DNA of 10,749 bases from Anaerolineae bacterium (GTDB lineage Bacteria; Chloroflexota; Anaerolineae; Anaerolineales; Villigracilaceae), in the NCBI GenBank assembly GCA_003484265.1, contig DNDO01000031.1:9210-19958 (forward strand), in the 5' to 3' direction. Under the pieces are notes generated by a model. It made no database searches. It was not told the origin of the DNA and saw nothing but the letters and a program-made list of their open reading frames with translations. Each line of letters starts with the position of its first letter. The stretch's first letter is position 1. A program made the position numbers and the translations under genes. Shown in pieces: positions 1 through 7,570 of this stretch.

Positions 1-411
1 AATGCGATGTGGCCCATGTTGTTCGGTCTTGCCTGTTGCGCCATCGAGATGATGGCGGCGCAGGCATCGCACTATGACATGAGCCGCTTTGGCATGGAGT
101 TAATGCGCGCCAGCCCGCGTCAATCGGACCTGATGATTGTTGCCGGGCGCGTTTCGCGCAAGATGGCTCCCGTCGTGCGGCGTTTATACGACCAGATGCC
201 CGAGCCCAAGTGGGTGATCGCCATGGGCGATTGCGCCTCCTGCGGTGGCGTATTCAATAACTACGCCATTGTGCAGGGTGTGGATGAGGTCATCCCCGTG
301 GATGTATTTGTGGCGGGTTGTCCGCCGCGCCCTGAAGCGTTGATCCACGGTGTGGTGACGCTGTACGAAAAGGTGAAAGGCGAGAAGTTCAAGGATTTGG
401 CGAAGGTATAA
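1..411 (+). CDS. nuoB: NADH-quinone oxidoreductase subunit B (NuoB), 5'-truncated
   Basis: NuoB holds the terminal [4Fe-4S] cluster N2, which hands electrons to quinone at the junction with NuoD and NuoH in the peripheral arm. The reading frame is open from the first base (N-A-M-W-P-M), so the gene begins upstream. The ATG at 7 is internal, because the family's conserved N-S/A-x-W-P segment already covers it. Numbering from that Met, the N2 ligands are the tandem C10-C11 (bases 34-39), C76 in GDCASCGG, and C105 in GCPPRPEAL. The segment FNNYAIVQGVD is typical of the Thermus, cyanobacterial and Chloroflexi-like group. An additional cysteine, C79, sits three residues after C76. Probably some 25-60 N-terminal residues are missing. 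The gene is followed by a 94-nt gap and then nuoC. Identification is secure. Confidence 0.96.
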   Translation, partial: NAMWPMLFGLACCAIEMMAAQASHYDMSRFGMELMRASPRQSDLMIVAGRVSRKMAPVVRRLYDQMPEPKWVIAMGDCASCGGVFNNYAIVQGVDEVIPVDVFVAGCPPRPEALIHGVVTLYEKVKGEKFKDLAKV

Positions 412-505
412 AAGTGTATCGTCATTGCGATGGCTTTAGCTTGAGGCAATCCCGAACGGTGAAGGAGATTGCTTTTCGAAATCGCAAATGACGGGGTAAA
501 CAGAT
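412..505. repeat. nuoB-nuoC intergenic palindromic repeat
   Basis: This is the larger of only two gaps in the operon, and nearly all of it is an imperfect inverted repeat at 420-493. The outer arms are CGTCATTGCGAT (420-431) and ATCGCAAATGACG (481-493), which pair apart from one bulged base. An inner pair is GCAATC (446-451) with GATTGC (467-472), leaving a loop of about 15 nt. The GTCATTGCGA...GCAATC wording resembles a palindromic element I recall as dispersed in intergenic regions of Chloroflexota and other bacteria, so a non-autonomous REP/MITE-like origin is plausible but not shown. No T-run follows the stem, so it does not look like a standard terminator. The weak ribosome site of nuoC (ACGGGG, 491-496) overlaps its 3' edge. 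Confidence 0.7.
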
Positions 506-1018
506 ATGGACAAAAAACTCGAACCGATCATAAATGCTTTACAGAAACAATTCGACTCTTCCATCGAAGAGTTTCGTGATGAGGTGCATGCATTCGTCAA
601 GCCGGAGCAGATCCTGGATGCGTTAACACTTCTGCGCGACAAATACGAATTCGAATTGCTTTCGGCGTTGACGGCGGTGGATTACTTCCCACAACAGTCG
701 CCGCGTTATCATATTGTTTATCAACTGACATCGTTGGCGAAGAATCTGTCAGTGCAGCTCAGAGTCCCAGTAAACGGGGACCAGCCCAAAGTCCCGACAG
801 TGACGCGTGTATATGAAGTGGCGAACTGGCGCGAGCGTGAAGTCGCGGATATGTTCGGGGTCGAGTTCGAAGGTCATCCCGATCCGCGCAGGATCTTGAT
901 GCCGGACGATTGGGATGGGCATCCGCTCCGCAAGGATTATCCGTTGGGTTATGAAGAACCGCAATTTACATTTAATTTTGACGAGATCGATGTACGCAAG
1001 CCGTATGCAAAGGAATAA
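506..1018 (+). CDS. nuoC: NADH-quinone oxidoreductase subunit C (NuoC)
   Basis: NuoC (30-kDa subunit) is a cluster-free structural subunit of the peripheral arm that packs against NuoD, NuoB and NuoI. The 170-residue product carries the family signature at residues 106-147: ANWREREVADMFGVEF, then a GHPDPRRILMPDDW stretch, then GHPLRKDYPLGYEEP. The N-terminal 100 residues match the usual alpha/beta domain. It is a stand-alone gene, not a NuoCD fusion as in enterobacteria. The ATG at 506 has only a weak ribosome site, ACGGGG at 491-496 with 9 nt spacing, lying at the end of the upstream palindrome. No better start lies between the repeat and the conserved region. The stop is 2 nt before nuoD, so the two genes are certainly co-transcribed. 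Confidence 0.96.
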   Translation: MDKKLEPIINALQKQFDSSIEEFRDEVHAFVKPEQILDALTLLRDKYEFELLSALTAVDYFPQQSPRYHIVYQLTSLAKNLSVQLRVPVNGDQPKVPTVTRVYEVANWREREVADMFGVEFEGHPDPRRILMPDDWDGHPLRKDYPLGYEEPQFTFNFDEIDVRKPYAKE

Positions 1019-1020
1019 GC

Positions 1021-2250
1021 ATGGCACAGCTTGAAGAAGTTAATATAGATAATTTCAGGCATCTGGTTTCGGATCGCGCATTGAGCGGCGAGACCATGTT
1101 GTTGAACATGGGACCGCAACATCCCTCGACGCACGGCGTTCTGCGATTGCTGTTGGAACTCGACGGCGAGACTATCATCAATGCCATTCCCGATATCGGT
1201 TATCTGCACACCGGCATCGAAAAGAACATGGAAGCCAAGACCTACCTCAAAGCCGAAGTGATGACCGACCGCCTCGATTATATGAACACGACCGGCAACA
1301 ACCTCGCGTATTGCATGGCAGTCGAAAAACTTGTTGACCTGGACGTGCCTCCCCGCGCGCAAGCCATCCGTGTGATATTGACGGAGTTGCAGCGCATCGC
1401 TTCTCATCTCGTCTGGCTCGGCGCGTTTGGTCTTGACCTCGCAGCGATGTCCGTTTTTCTTTATTGTTTCCGCGAACGTGAAGCAATTTTGGATATACTA
1501 GAATTGTGTTCGGGTCAGCGCATGATGACGACCTTCATCCGCCCGGGCGGGATCTGGCGCGACGTGCCCGTGGAATTCGAATCCGCGGTGCGCGATTTTC
1601 TCAAGATGTTCCCCAAACGTGTGGATGAATACGAAGCACTCCTGACGAAAAACCCTATCCTGCTTGACCGTTTGGTGGGCATCGGAATTCTGGATGCAGC
1701 CACCGCACTTCAACATGGAGTGACCGGCCCCACGCTCCGCGCTTCAGGCGTGAACTGGGACTTGCGCAAAGCCCGCCCTTATTGTGGTTACGATCAATAC
1801 GATTTCAACGTACCTGTCCGCACGGAGGGTGACACGTTTGCCCGATACATTGTCCATATCGAAGAATTCCGCGAGTCGATGAAGATCATTGAGCAGGCGT
1901 TGAATAAATTACCGATGGGCCCTGTCAATTCGGATAACCGCAAATTCGTCCCACCGCCCCGCTCGGAGATCGGTGTCAGCATGGAGGCGCTCATCCATCA
2001 CTTCAAGTTATGGACTGAAGGCTTCCCCGCGCCGAAGGCATCGATATACAGCGCAGTTGAGTCGCCGCGCGGTGAGTTGGGTATCTACCTCGAAGGCGAT
2101 GGCGGACCCAAACCGTATCGTGTCCACTTGCGCACGCCTTCGTTCGATAACCTATCCGTGATCAACAAGATCACACAAGGGACGCTCGTCGCAGACCTTG
2201 TGGCGATCCTTGCATCCATAGACATCGTACTCGGAGATATTGACCGATGA
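1021..2250 (+). CDS. nuoD: NADH-quinone oxidoreductase subunit D (NuoD)
   Basis: NuoD (49-kDa subunit) is related to the large subunit of [NiFe] hydrogenases and forms most of the quinone-reduction pocket with NuoB and NuoH. The 409 residues contain NMGPQHPSTHG (29-39), DIGYLHTGIEKN (58-69), DRLDYMN (83-89), RPGGIWRDVP, ESPRGELGIYLEGDGG and the characteristic C-terminus GDIDR. The quinone-site residues fall at H38, Y87 and D139, the same numbers I recall for Thermus Nqo4, so both the catalytic site and the start at 1021 look right. The start is supported by AAGGA at 1010-1014 with 6 nt spacing. The [NiFe]-binding cysteines of hydrogenases are absent, as expected. The stop overlaps the nuoE start by 4 nt (ATGA), which suggests translational coupling. 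Confidence 0.98.
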   Translation: MAQLEEVNIDNFRHLVSDRALSGETMLLNMGPQHPSTHGVLRLLLELDGETIINAIPDIGYLHTGIEKNMEAKTYLKAEVMTDRLDYMNTTGNNLAYCMAVEKLVDLDVPPRAQAIRVILTELQRIASHLVWLGAFGLDLAAMSVFLYCFREREAILDILELCSGQRMMTTFIRPGGIWRDVPVEFESAVRDFLKMFPKRVDEYEALLTKNPILLDRLVGIGILDAATALQHGVTGPTLRASGVNWDLRKARPYCGYDQYDFNVPVRTEGDTFARYIVHIEEFRESMKIIEQALNKLPMGPVNSDNRKFVPPPRSEIGVSMEALIHHFKLWTEGFPAPKASIYSAVESPRGELGIYLEGDGGPKPYRVHLRTPSFDNLSVINKITQGTLVADLVAILASIDIVLGDIDR

Positions 2251-2753
2251 GCCTTGCGAAAAAATATCCCAAGGAAGTAAAGCAGATCTTGTCGAAATAT
2301 CCGCCCGAGGGAAAACGCTCGGCGGTCATGCCGTTGTTGTTCCTCGCCCAGCGCGAAGAGGGATACATCAACAAGCCTGCCATGCAGGAAATTGCAGATA
2401 TACTCGACATTACCGAAACAGACGTTGCCGCGATTGTCGGTTTTTATACCTTGTATCATGATAAAAAAGCGGGTAAGTATCGAATGCAGGTCTGCACCGA
2501 TCTCCCCTGTGCGTTACGTGGTGCGGATAAATTTATGGACGACCTTTGTGATAACCTTGATGTCAAGGTCGGTGAGACGACAGAGGATGGTTTTCTTACG
2601 CTTGAAGGTGTGATGTGCCTCGCGGCATGCGACAGGGCTCCCATGTTCCAAACGCAGGGACCGGACGGCATTAAGTATCACGAGAACATGACGATTGATA
2701 AGACATTGGAACTGGTGCGGACACTCAAAAACGCAATTGGGCAGGGAAGCTAA
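2247..2753 (+). CDS. nuoE: NADH-quinone oxidoreductase subunit E (NuoE)
   Basis: NuoE (24-kDa subunit) is a thioredoxin-fold protein binding the [2Fe-2S] cluster N1a next to the FMN of NuoF in the NADH-dehydrogenase module. The 168 residues show the helical N-terminal part (RSAVMPLLFLAQREEGYI, about 24-41), the FYTLYH segment (66-71), and the four ligands C83 and C88 (C-x4-C), C124 and C128 (C-x3-C, in GVMCLAACDRAPM). One further cysteine, C101, is not a family ligand. The ATG overlaps the nuoD stop by 4 nt, and GGAG at 2233-2236 inside nuoD gives a ribosome site with 10 nt spacing. The stop and the nuoF start share one base (TAATG). Similar proteins occur as HoxE or HydC-type subunits of hydrogenases and formate dehydrogenases, but the operon context settles NuoE. 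Confidence 0.97.
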   Translation: MSLAKKYPKEVKQILSKYPPEGKRSAVMPLLFLAQREEGYINKPAMQEIADILDITETDVAAIVGFYTLYHDKKAGKYRMQVCTDLPCALRGADKFMDDLCDNLDVKVGETTEDGFLTLEGVMCLAACDRAPMFQTQGPDGIKYHENMTIDKTLELVRTLKNAIGQGS

Positions 2754-4003
2754 TGGAACATATCCTTTTACGCCACCGCGACATCCCTGATCTTAACAAT
2801 ATCGATGTTTATCAAAAGAACGGCGGGTTTGCCGCGTTCAAGAATGCCGTCACAAAGATGAAGCCCAACGAAGTGACCGATGTGGTCAAGAACTCCGGTC
2901 TGCGCGGACGCGGCGGCGCGGGATTCCCGACCGGTCTGAAGTGGTCGTTCATTGATAACAAGAATTGGCCTCATTATGTAGTCGCAAACGCGGATGAGTC
3001 TGAGCCGGGCACGTTCAAAGACCGTGAGATCATGGAAGGCAATCCGTTCCAGTTTTTGGAAGGGCTTGCGCTTGCATCCTATGCGGTTGGCGCCACGGTT
3101 GCCTACGTCTATTTGCGGGGCGAGTTCTGGCAGTTGGGCGCCTTTCTCGATGAAAAGATCGCAGAGTTGGAGGTGGCTGGTTATCTCGGTGATAATCTAT
3201 TTGGCACCGAATACTCGCTCAAGATTTATACCCATCTTGGCGCAGGCGCTTACATCTGCGGCGAAGAGACCGCACTGCTCGAATCGCTCGAAGGCAAACG
3301 CGGACAACCACGCAATCGGCCGCCGTTCCCACCTTCGTTCGGGCTCTATGGCAAGCCGACCATCATCAACAATGTTGAAACATTTGCCAACGTACCGATG
3401 ATCCTCGCCAAGGGCGCAGACTGGTATAAATCAATTGGTACAACGGACAGCGCCGGCGTGAAGATATTCTCGCTTTCCGGACGCATCCGCAAGCCTGGTA
3501 ATTACGAACTGCCTTTTGGCACAACTTTCCGTGAGTTGATCTACACTCATGGCGGCGGTGTGCAGGATTCACGCAAGGTCAAAGCCATCATGCCCGCAGG
3601 GGCTTCCTCATCATTGATCACTGTTGATGATGAAAAGATTCTCGACACCCCGATGGATTACGCCACCGTCCGCACGCTCGGCGCGGACCTCGGATCTGCA
3701 TCCGTGATCGTGCTCGACGACACCGTTTCGATGGACTGGCTGGTCAACAAGACCGTCCATTTCTTCAAACATGAGTCGTGCGGAAAATGTACGCCCTGCC
3801 GTGAAGGCACATACTGGATGTCTCATTTGACCGAACGCATCCACGGCGGTGAAGGATCGAGAGCCGATGTAGACCTGCTCTTGAACGTTGCGAAACAAAT
3901 GCAAGGCACATGCCTGTGCGCGTTGGGAGAATTCTCTACGATGGCGGTTGTCACCGGCATTGAACGGTTTAAAAAAGATTTCGATAAAGCGGTGAAAGCA
4001 TAA
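2753..4003 (+). CDS. nuoF: NADH-quinone oxidoreductase subunit F (NuoF)
   Basis: NuoF (51-kDa subunit) oxidises NADH: it binds NADH, FMN and the [4Fe-4S] cluster N3. In the 416 residues, the glycine-rich FMN/NADH motif GLRGRGGAGFPTGLKW is at 49-64, ANADESEPGTFKDRE at 78-92, and GAYICGEETALLESLEG at 165-181. A SLBB-type domain spans about 235-320, and the N3 motif ESCGKCTPCREG is at 341-352 with C343, C346 and C349. The fourth ligand lies in GTCLCALGE; by alignment with the usual ICALG it should be C389, and C387 is extra. The start is supported by AGGGA at 2743-2747. One-base TAATG overlaps join it to both nuoE and nuoG, so the E-F-G module is tightly coupled in translation. The length is usual for the family. 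Confidence 0.98.
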   Translation: MEHILLRHRDIPDLNNIDVYQKNGGFAAFKNAVTKMKPNEVTDVVKNSGLRGRGGAGFPTGLKWSFIDNKNWPHYVVANADESEPGTFKDREIMEGNPFQFLEGLALASYAVGATVAYVYLRGEFWQLGAFLDEKIAELEVAGYLGDNLFGTEYSLKIYTHLGAGAYICGEETALLESLEGKRGQPRNRPPFPPSFGLYGKPTIINNVETFANVPMILAKGADWYKSIGTTDSAGVKIFSLSGRIRKPGNYELPFGTTFRELIYTHGGGVQDSRKVKAIMPAGASSSLITVDDEKILDTPMDYATVRTLGADLGSASVIVLDDTVSMDWLVNKTVHFFKHESCGKCTPCREGTYWMSHLTERIHGGEGSRADVDLLLNVAKQMQGTCLCALGEFSTMAVVTGIERFKKDFDKAVKA

Positions 4004-6459
4004 TGAGTAAACAAATCACTCTCACCATAGATGGGAAACAGGTCACAGTACCAGCTGGAACCTATGTGGCGGATGCCGCCAAGATGTCCGGCATAGACGT
4101 CCCGGTCTTTTGTCATCATCCTAAACTCGAACCGGTTGGCATGTGCCGTATGTGTCTGGTGGAGATCGGACGTCCTATGCGTGACCGCTCCACGGGTGAA
4201 TATGTGATGGAGAACGGTGGACCTAAGATCCAGTTCATGCCCAAGCTCGAAACTGCCTGCACCAACAAGGTGGAAGAAGGAATGGTGATCCTCACCGAAT
4301 CGGCGAAGGCGATGAATGGACAAAAAGGAACGGTCGAATTCCTGCTTACATCGCACCCGCTCGATTGCCCGGTCTGCGATAAGGGGGGCGAATGCCCTTT
4401 GCAGAACCTCACCATGGCGCATGGTCCCGGCAAGAGCCGTTTTATCTACGATGAAAAACTGCATCTTGACAAGATGGTGCCGCTTGGCGAGTTGATCTAT
4501 CTCGACCGCGAACGATGCATACAATGCGCGCGCTGTGTCCGTTTTCAGGATGAGATCGCCGGCGACTCGGTCATCGGCTTCGATGACCGCGGACGCTCCA
4601 TGCAGATCGTCTCTTTATCGGACCCCGGTTTTGATTCAGTATTCTCGGGCAACACCTCCGATATCTGCCCTGTCGGCGCTTTGACGACGGCAGACTTCCG
4701 TTTTGGCGCGCGCCCATGGGAGTTGGAAGCTCAAGCCTCAATTTGTACGCAATGTCCCGTGGGATGTAACACGACATTGAACACGCGCCGTGAAGCCAAG
4801 GCAGGCGGCAATATCGTGGTCAAGCGAGTGATGCCGAGGCAGAACGAAGAAGTGAATGAGATCTGGCTGTGCGATAAGGGACGCTTTGCCTACCATTACG
4901 CCGAAGGCAAAACGAGACTTACCAAACCGCAGGTTCGCAAAGATAAGAAACTGGCACGCGCTTCGTGGGATGCCGCCACCAAACTTGCCGCGGAGAAATT
5001 TACCCAGGCGAAGAAAAACTTTGTGGTGCTTGCATCGGGCAGGCTTTCCAATGAAGACCTGTTCAATTTGAAGACCCTTTCCGATCACTCGAAAGGTAAG
5101 GCATATCTCTACTCTCACATGGGGGGCGGCGAATTGACGTCGCTGGTCGGTGTGGGGGAGGGGACGAATTTTGCAGATATGGGCAAAGGTACTGCGATCG
5201 TCATTGTCGCCTCCAATTTATACGAAGAAGCCCCGATCTGGTATCTGCGAGTGAAGCAGGCTGCAGAGCGCGGCGCGACATTGATCGTGTTGAATCCGCG
5301 CGAAACCAAATTGGATAAATATGCCGACCACGTTGTGCGATACGACTATGGCGATGAAGTCAAGTCCGTTCAGGATTTCAGCAAGAAAAGCAAGATCAGC
5401 GATGCGTTCACGAAGGCATCGAATGCGGTCATTTTATATGGAAGCGAAGGGCTCGGCGTAGGAGGTTCTGCAAGCCTCGCAACTGCCTGCGCGAAGTTGT
5501 TGAAAGATACCGACCATATCGGAAAACCAAACAATGGTCTGATCGGTGTGTGGGGACGCGCGAATGACCAGGGCGCATGGGAGATGGGCTTCCAAGTTGA
5601 AGCCGATCTCACGAAAGCATTCAAAGGTAAAACTGTTTATATCGTCGGCGCGGATCCTGTCGGTGACGACCCAAAACTGGCAAAGGCGTTGGAAGGCGCA
5701 GAGTTCGTTGCGGTGCAGGATGTAATGGAAACTGCGACGACCGGGATTGCCCATGTCGTTTTGCCTGCACAGGCTTTCACCGAACGCGAAGGGACGTTTA
5801 CTTCCGGTGAGCGGCGCGTCCAGCGTTTCTATCAGGCTGTGCCGGTGACCGGTGAAGCGAAGCCCGATTTTGGGATCACATCTCAGATCGCCCGGAATAT
5901 GGGAGTTATCCTTGAAGGCACGTCCGTTTCGGCGGTGTTCGATATATTGGTCGAGTCTGTCAAATCGTTTGAGGGCTTGAATTACGCAAAACTGGCTGAG
6001 GTCAGGGCGCAGTGGCCCATCGTAGGGCGCAGTGACCTATATTATGGAGGCACAACCTACGAGAACACCCAGGGCATGGGCGTACACCTGTCAACGGCGG
6101 CAATGAGGGGTGAAAAGTTGAGCATACCAAGAGTCCAGAAAGAGGCGTCGCCTCGTCCGAAAGAAAATGAATTGCTGGCAGTGCCTGTCACAAAGTTATA
6201 TGACCGCGGTACGACTGTCGCTCCTGCTGAACTGCTTGACCAGCGTGTGGGTGAGTTGAATATTTCGTTGCACCCAGATGCCGCGCAAGAGATGGGCGTG
6301 GAAGCCGGGCAGACTGTGAACGTCAGTTTCAATGGCGTGAGTGGTGAAGCGGCTGTAAAATTTGACGCTACGGTTCCCGTCGGTGTGGCGTTGATTCCGC
6401 GTAGTATGGGAATTGCGATCCGCGAGCCGGTTGCAGTGAGGATGAAATATGTTGCCTGA
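4003..6459 (+). CDS. nuoG: NADH-quinone oxidoreductase subunit G (NuoG)
   Basis: NuoG (75-kDa subunit) is the large Fe-S wire of the NADH module. In its 818 residues the N-terminal ferredoxin domain has C37, C48, C51 and C86 (N1b). Then come H118, C122, C125 and C131 (N5, in SHPLDCPVCDKGGECPLQN) and C172, C175, C178 and C222 (N4). C248, C251, C255 and C290 form the extra site called N7, found only in some bacteria. The x34 spacing between C51 and C86 is like Thermus Nqo3 as I recall it. From about 310 the protein is a molybdopterin-oxidoreductase-like fold that in this family carries no cofactor, ending in a beta-barrel domain near 740-818. The ribosome site is weak (GGTGA, 3991-3995), and a TAATG overlap with nuoF implies coupling. 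The last 11 nt overlap nuoH. Confidence 0.97.
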   Translation: MSKQITLTIDGKQVTVPAGTYVADAAKMSGIDVPVFCHHPKLEPVGMCRMCLVEIGRPMRDRSTGEYVMENGGPKIQFMPKLETACTNKVEEGMVILTESAKAMNGQKGTVEFLLTSHPLDCPVCDKGGECPLQNLTMAHGPGKSRFIYDEKLHLDKMVPLGELIYLDRERCIQCARCVRFQDEIAGDSVIGFDDRGRSMQIVSLSDPGFDSVFSGNTSDICPVGALTTADFRFGARPWELEAQASICTQCPVGCNTTLNTRREAKAGGNIVVKRVMPRQNEEVNEIWLCDKGRFAYHYAEGKTRLTKPQVRKDKKLARASWDAATKLAAEKFTQAKKNFVVLASGRLSNEDLFNLKTLSDHSKGKAYLYSHMGGGELTSLVGVGEGTNFADMGKGTAIVIVASNLYEEAPIWYLRVKQAAERGATLIVLNPRETKLDKYADHVVRYDYGDEVKSVQDFSKKSKISDAFTKASNAVILYGSEGLGVGGSASLATACAKLLKDTDHIGKPNNGLIGVWGRANDQGAWEMGFQVEADLTKAFKGKTVYIVGADPVGDDPKLAKALEGAEFVAVQDVMETATTGIAHVVLPAQAFTEREGTFTSGERRVQRFYQAVPVTGEAKPDFGITSQIARNMGVILEGTSVSAVFDILVESVKSFEGLNYAKLAEVRAQWPIVGRSDLYYGGTTYENTQGMGVHLSTAAMRGEKLSIPRVQKEASPRPKENELLAVPVTKLYDRGTTVAPAELLDQRVGELNISLHPDAAQEMGVEAGQTVNVSFNGVSGEAAVKFDATVPVGVALIPRSMGIAIREPVAVRMKYVA
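6438..6441 (+). promoter_or_regulatory. Ribosome binding site of nuoH inside nuoG
   Basis: GAGG lies 7 nt upstream of the ATG at 6449, within the last codons of nuoG. It fixes the nuoH start at 6449 and so the 11-nt overlap, and no equally placed site serves a later start before the first membrane segment. Confidence 0.6.
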
Positions 6460-7570
6460 TTGGACTCTCTGGCTTGAGTGGCTTATCAAGTCTCTGGTGG
6501 TGACGCTGGCATTGTTGGGCGGTTTTGCGTACCTGACGTGGTATGAGCGCCGCGCGCTGGCGCGTATTCAGGCGCGCATAGGACCGAATCGCGCGGGACC
6601 CTTCGGTTTGCTTCAACCGATCGCCGATGCAGTGAAGTTGATATTTAAAGAAGAACTTGTGCCTGCCAAGGCAGATAAGATCGTTTTCTTCTGGGCGCCC
6701 GTCGTTACACTCGTCCCATCCATAATTATCGCGGCAGTCATCCCGTGGGGGACCTCGTTCACGGCATTTGGGCGTGAGATCACACTTCATGTTGCAGATA
6801 TCAACGTGGGCGTGTTGTATTTGATGTCCATCGCTTCGATTGCCGTGTTTGGGATCGTGCTGGCGGGCTGGTCGTCGAATAGTAAGTATGCAATGCTCGG
6901 CGGATTGCGTGCATCCGCCCAAATGATCTCGTATGAACTTGCGCTCGGCTTTTCGTTCGCGACTTCGATCATCCTTGCGGATTCGATGCGTATGTTGGAT
7001 ATTGTTGACGCGCAAAAAGGTTTATGGTTTGTCGTGGTCCAGCCGGTGGGCGCAGTGATCTTCTGGATCGCAACACTTGCCGAAGTGAACCGCGCTCCGT
7101 TCGATATGCCCGAAGCCGAGCAGGAATTGACGGCTGGTTATCACAGTGAATACTCCGGCATGAAGTTCGCGTTGTTTTTCATGGCAGAATATCAGAAGAT
7201 GATCGTTATCAGCGCGATATTGGCAACGATATATTTTGGCGGCTTTCTTGGGCCCGGCGTCGATGAATACCCACTGCTTGGACCTGTGTATTTGCTCATT
7301 AAAGTTATTCTTTTGCTTTTCGTCATGATCTGGGTGCGCGCCACGTGGCCCCGCATCCGCTATGACCGTCTCATGTCATTCGGCTGGAAGATCATGCTTC
7401 CCCTGTCACTGGCGATCACGTTCATCACGGCGGCAGGCATCTTGCTGGCAGACTTGTTGAACAACCAAATATATTTCTGGGCGATACCTGTCGTTTCCAC
7501 GATCATCGGATTGGTTGCTGTTGTGTTCATTTATCGTACCTTGAGGAGACTTCCGTATGAGCGTGTTTGA
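6449..7570 (+). CDS. nuoH: NADH-quinone oxidoreductase subunit H (NuoH)
   Basis: NuoH (ND1) is the membrane subunit that closes the quinone chamber and links it to the proton path. The 373 residues include a first membrane helix (about 10-31), the loop YERRALARIQARIGPNRAGP (32-51), LLQPIADAVKLIFKEE (54-69), GWSSNSKYAMLGGLRASAQ (140-158), EVNRAPFDMPEAEQELTAGY (212-231) and YSGMKFALFFMAEY (235-248). These are signature loops of the family. By comparison with E. coli NuoH (325 residues as I recall it), the conserved last helix ends near 336. Residues 341-362 form one further hydrophobic segment followed by a basic tail, like the extra helix described for Thermus Nqo8. It overlaps nuoG by 11 nt and nuoI by 14 nt. 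Confidence 0.97.
   Translation: MLPDWTLWLEWLIKSLVVTLALLGGFAYLTWYERRALARIQARIGPNRAGPFGLLQPIADAVKLIFKEELVPAKADKIVFFWAPVVTLVPSIIIAAVIPWGTSFTAFGREITLHVADINVGVLYLMSIASIAVFGIVLAGWSSNSKYAMLGGLRASAQMISYELALGFSFATSIILADSMRMLDIVDAQKGLWFVVVQPVGAVIFWIATLAEVNRAPFDMPEAEQELTAGYHSEYSGMKFALFFMAEYQKMIVISAILATIYFGGFLGPGVDEYPLLGPVYLLIKVILLLFVMIWVRATWPRIRYDRLMSFGWKIMLPLSLAITFITAAGILLADLLNNQIYFWAIPVVSTIIGLVAVVFIYRTLRRLPYERV
7543..7548 (+). promoter_or_regulatory. Ribosome binding site of nuoI inside nuoH
   Basis: GAGGAG lies 8 nt before the ATG at 7557, within the nuoH coding region. It is one of the strongest Shine-Dalgarno matches in the window. It supports the 7557 start and therefore a 14-nt overlap of nuoI with the end of nuoH. 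Confidence 0.7.

Noticed and set aside
420..493. Rho-independent terminator after nuoB.
   Set aside because: The stem is long and imperfect, its outer arms are not GC-rich, and it is followed by GGGTAAAC rather than a run of T. It also sits inside one continuous operon.
949..1407. Open frame on the - strand (152 codons) opposite nuoC and nuoD.
   Set aside because: No family resemblance, and fully antisense to the conserved NuoD quinone-site region.
3823..4524. Long open frame on the - strand (233 codons) across nuoF and nuoG.
   Set aside because: It lies entirely opposite strongly conserved coding sequence, has no recognisable domain, and its length is explained by codon bias of the sense genes.
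6368..7015. Open frame on the - strand (215 codons) across the nuoG-nuoH junction.
   Set aside because: It is antisense to conserved NuoG and NuoH, and its composition is low-complexity, rich in Arg, His and Gln, as expected of a shadow of membrane-protein codons.
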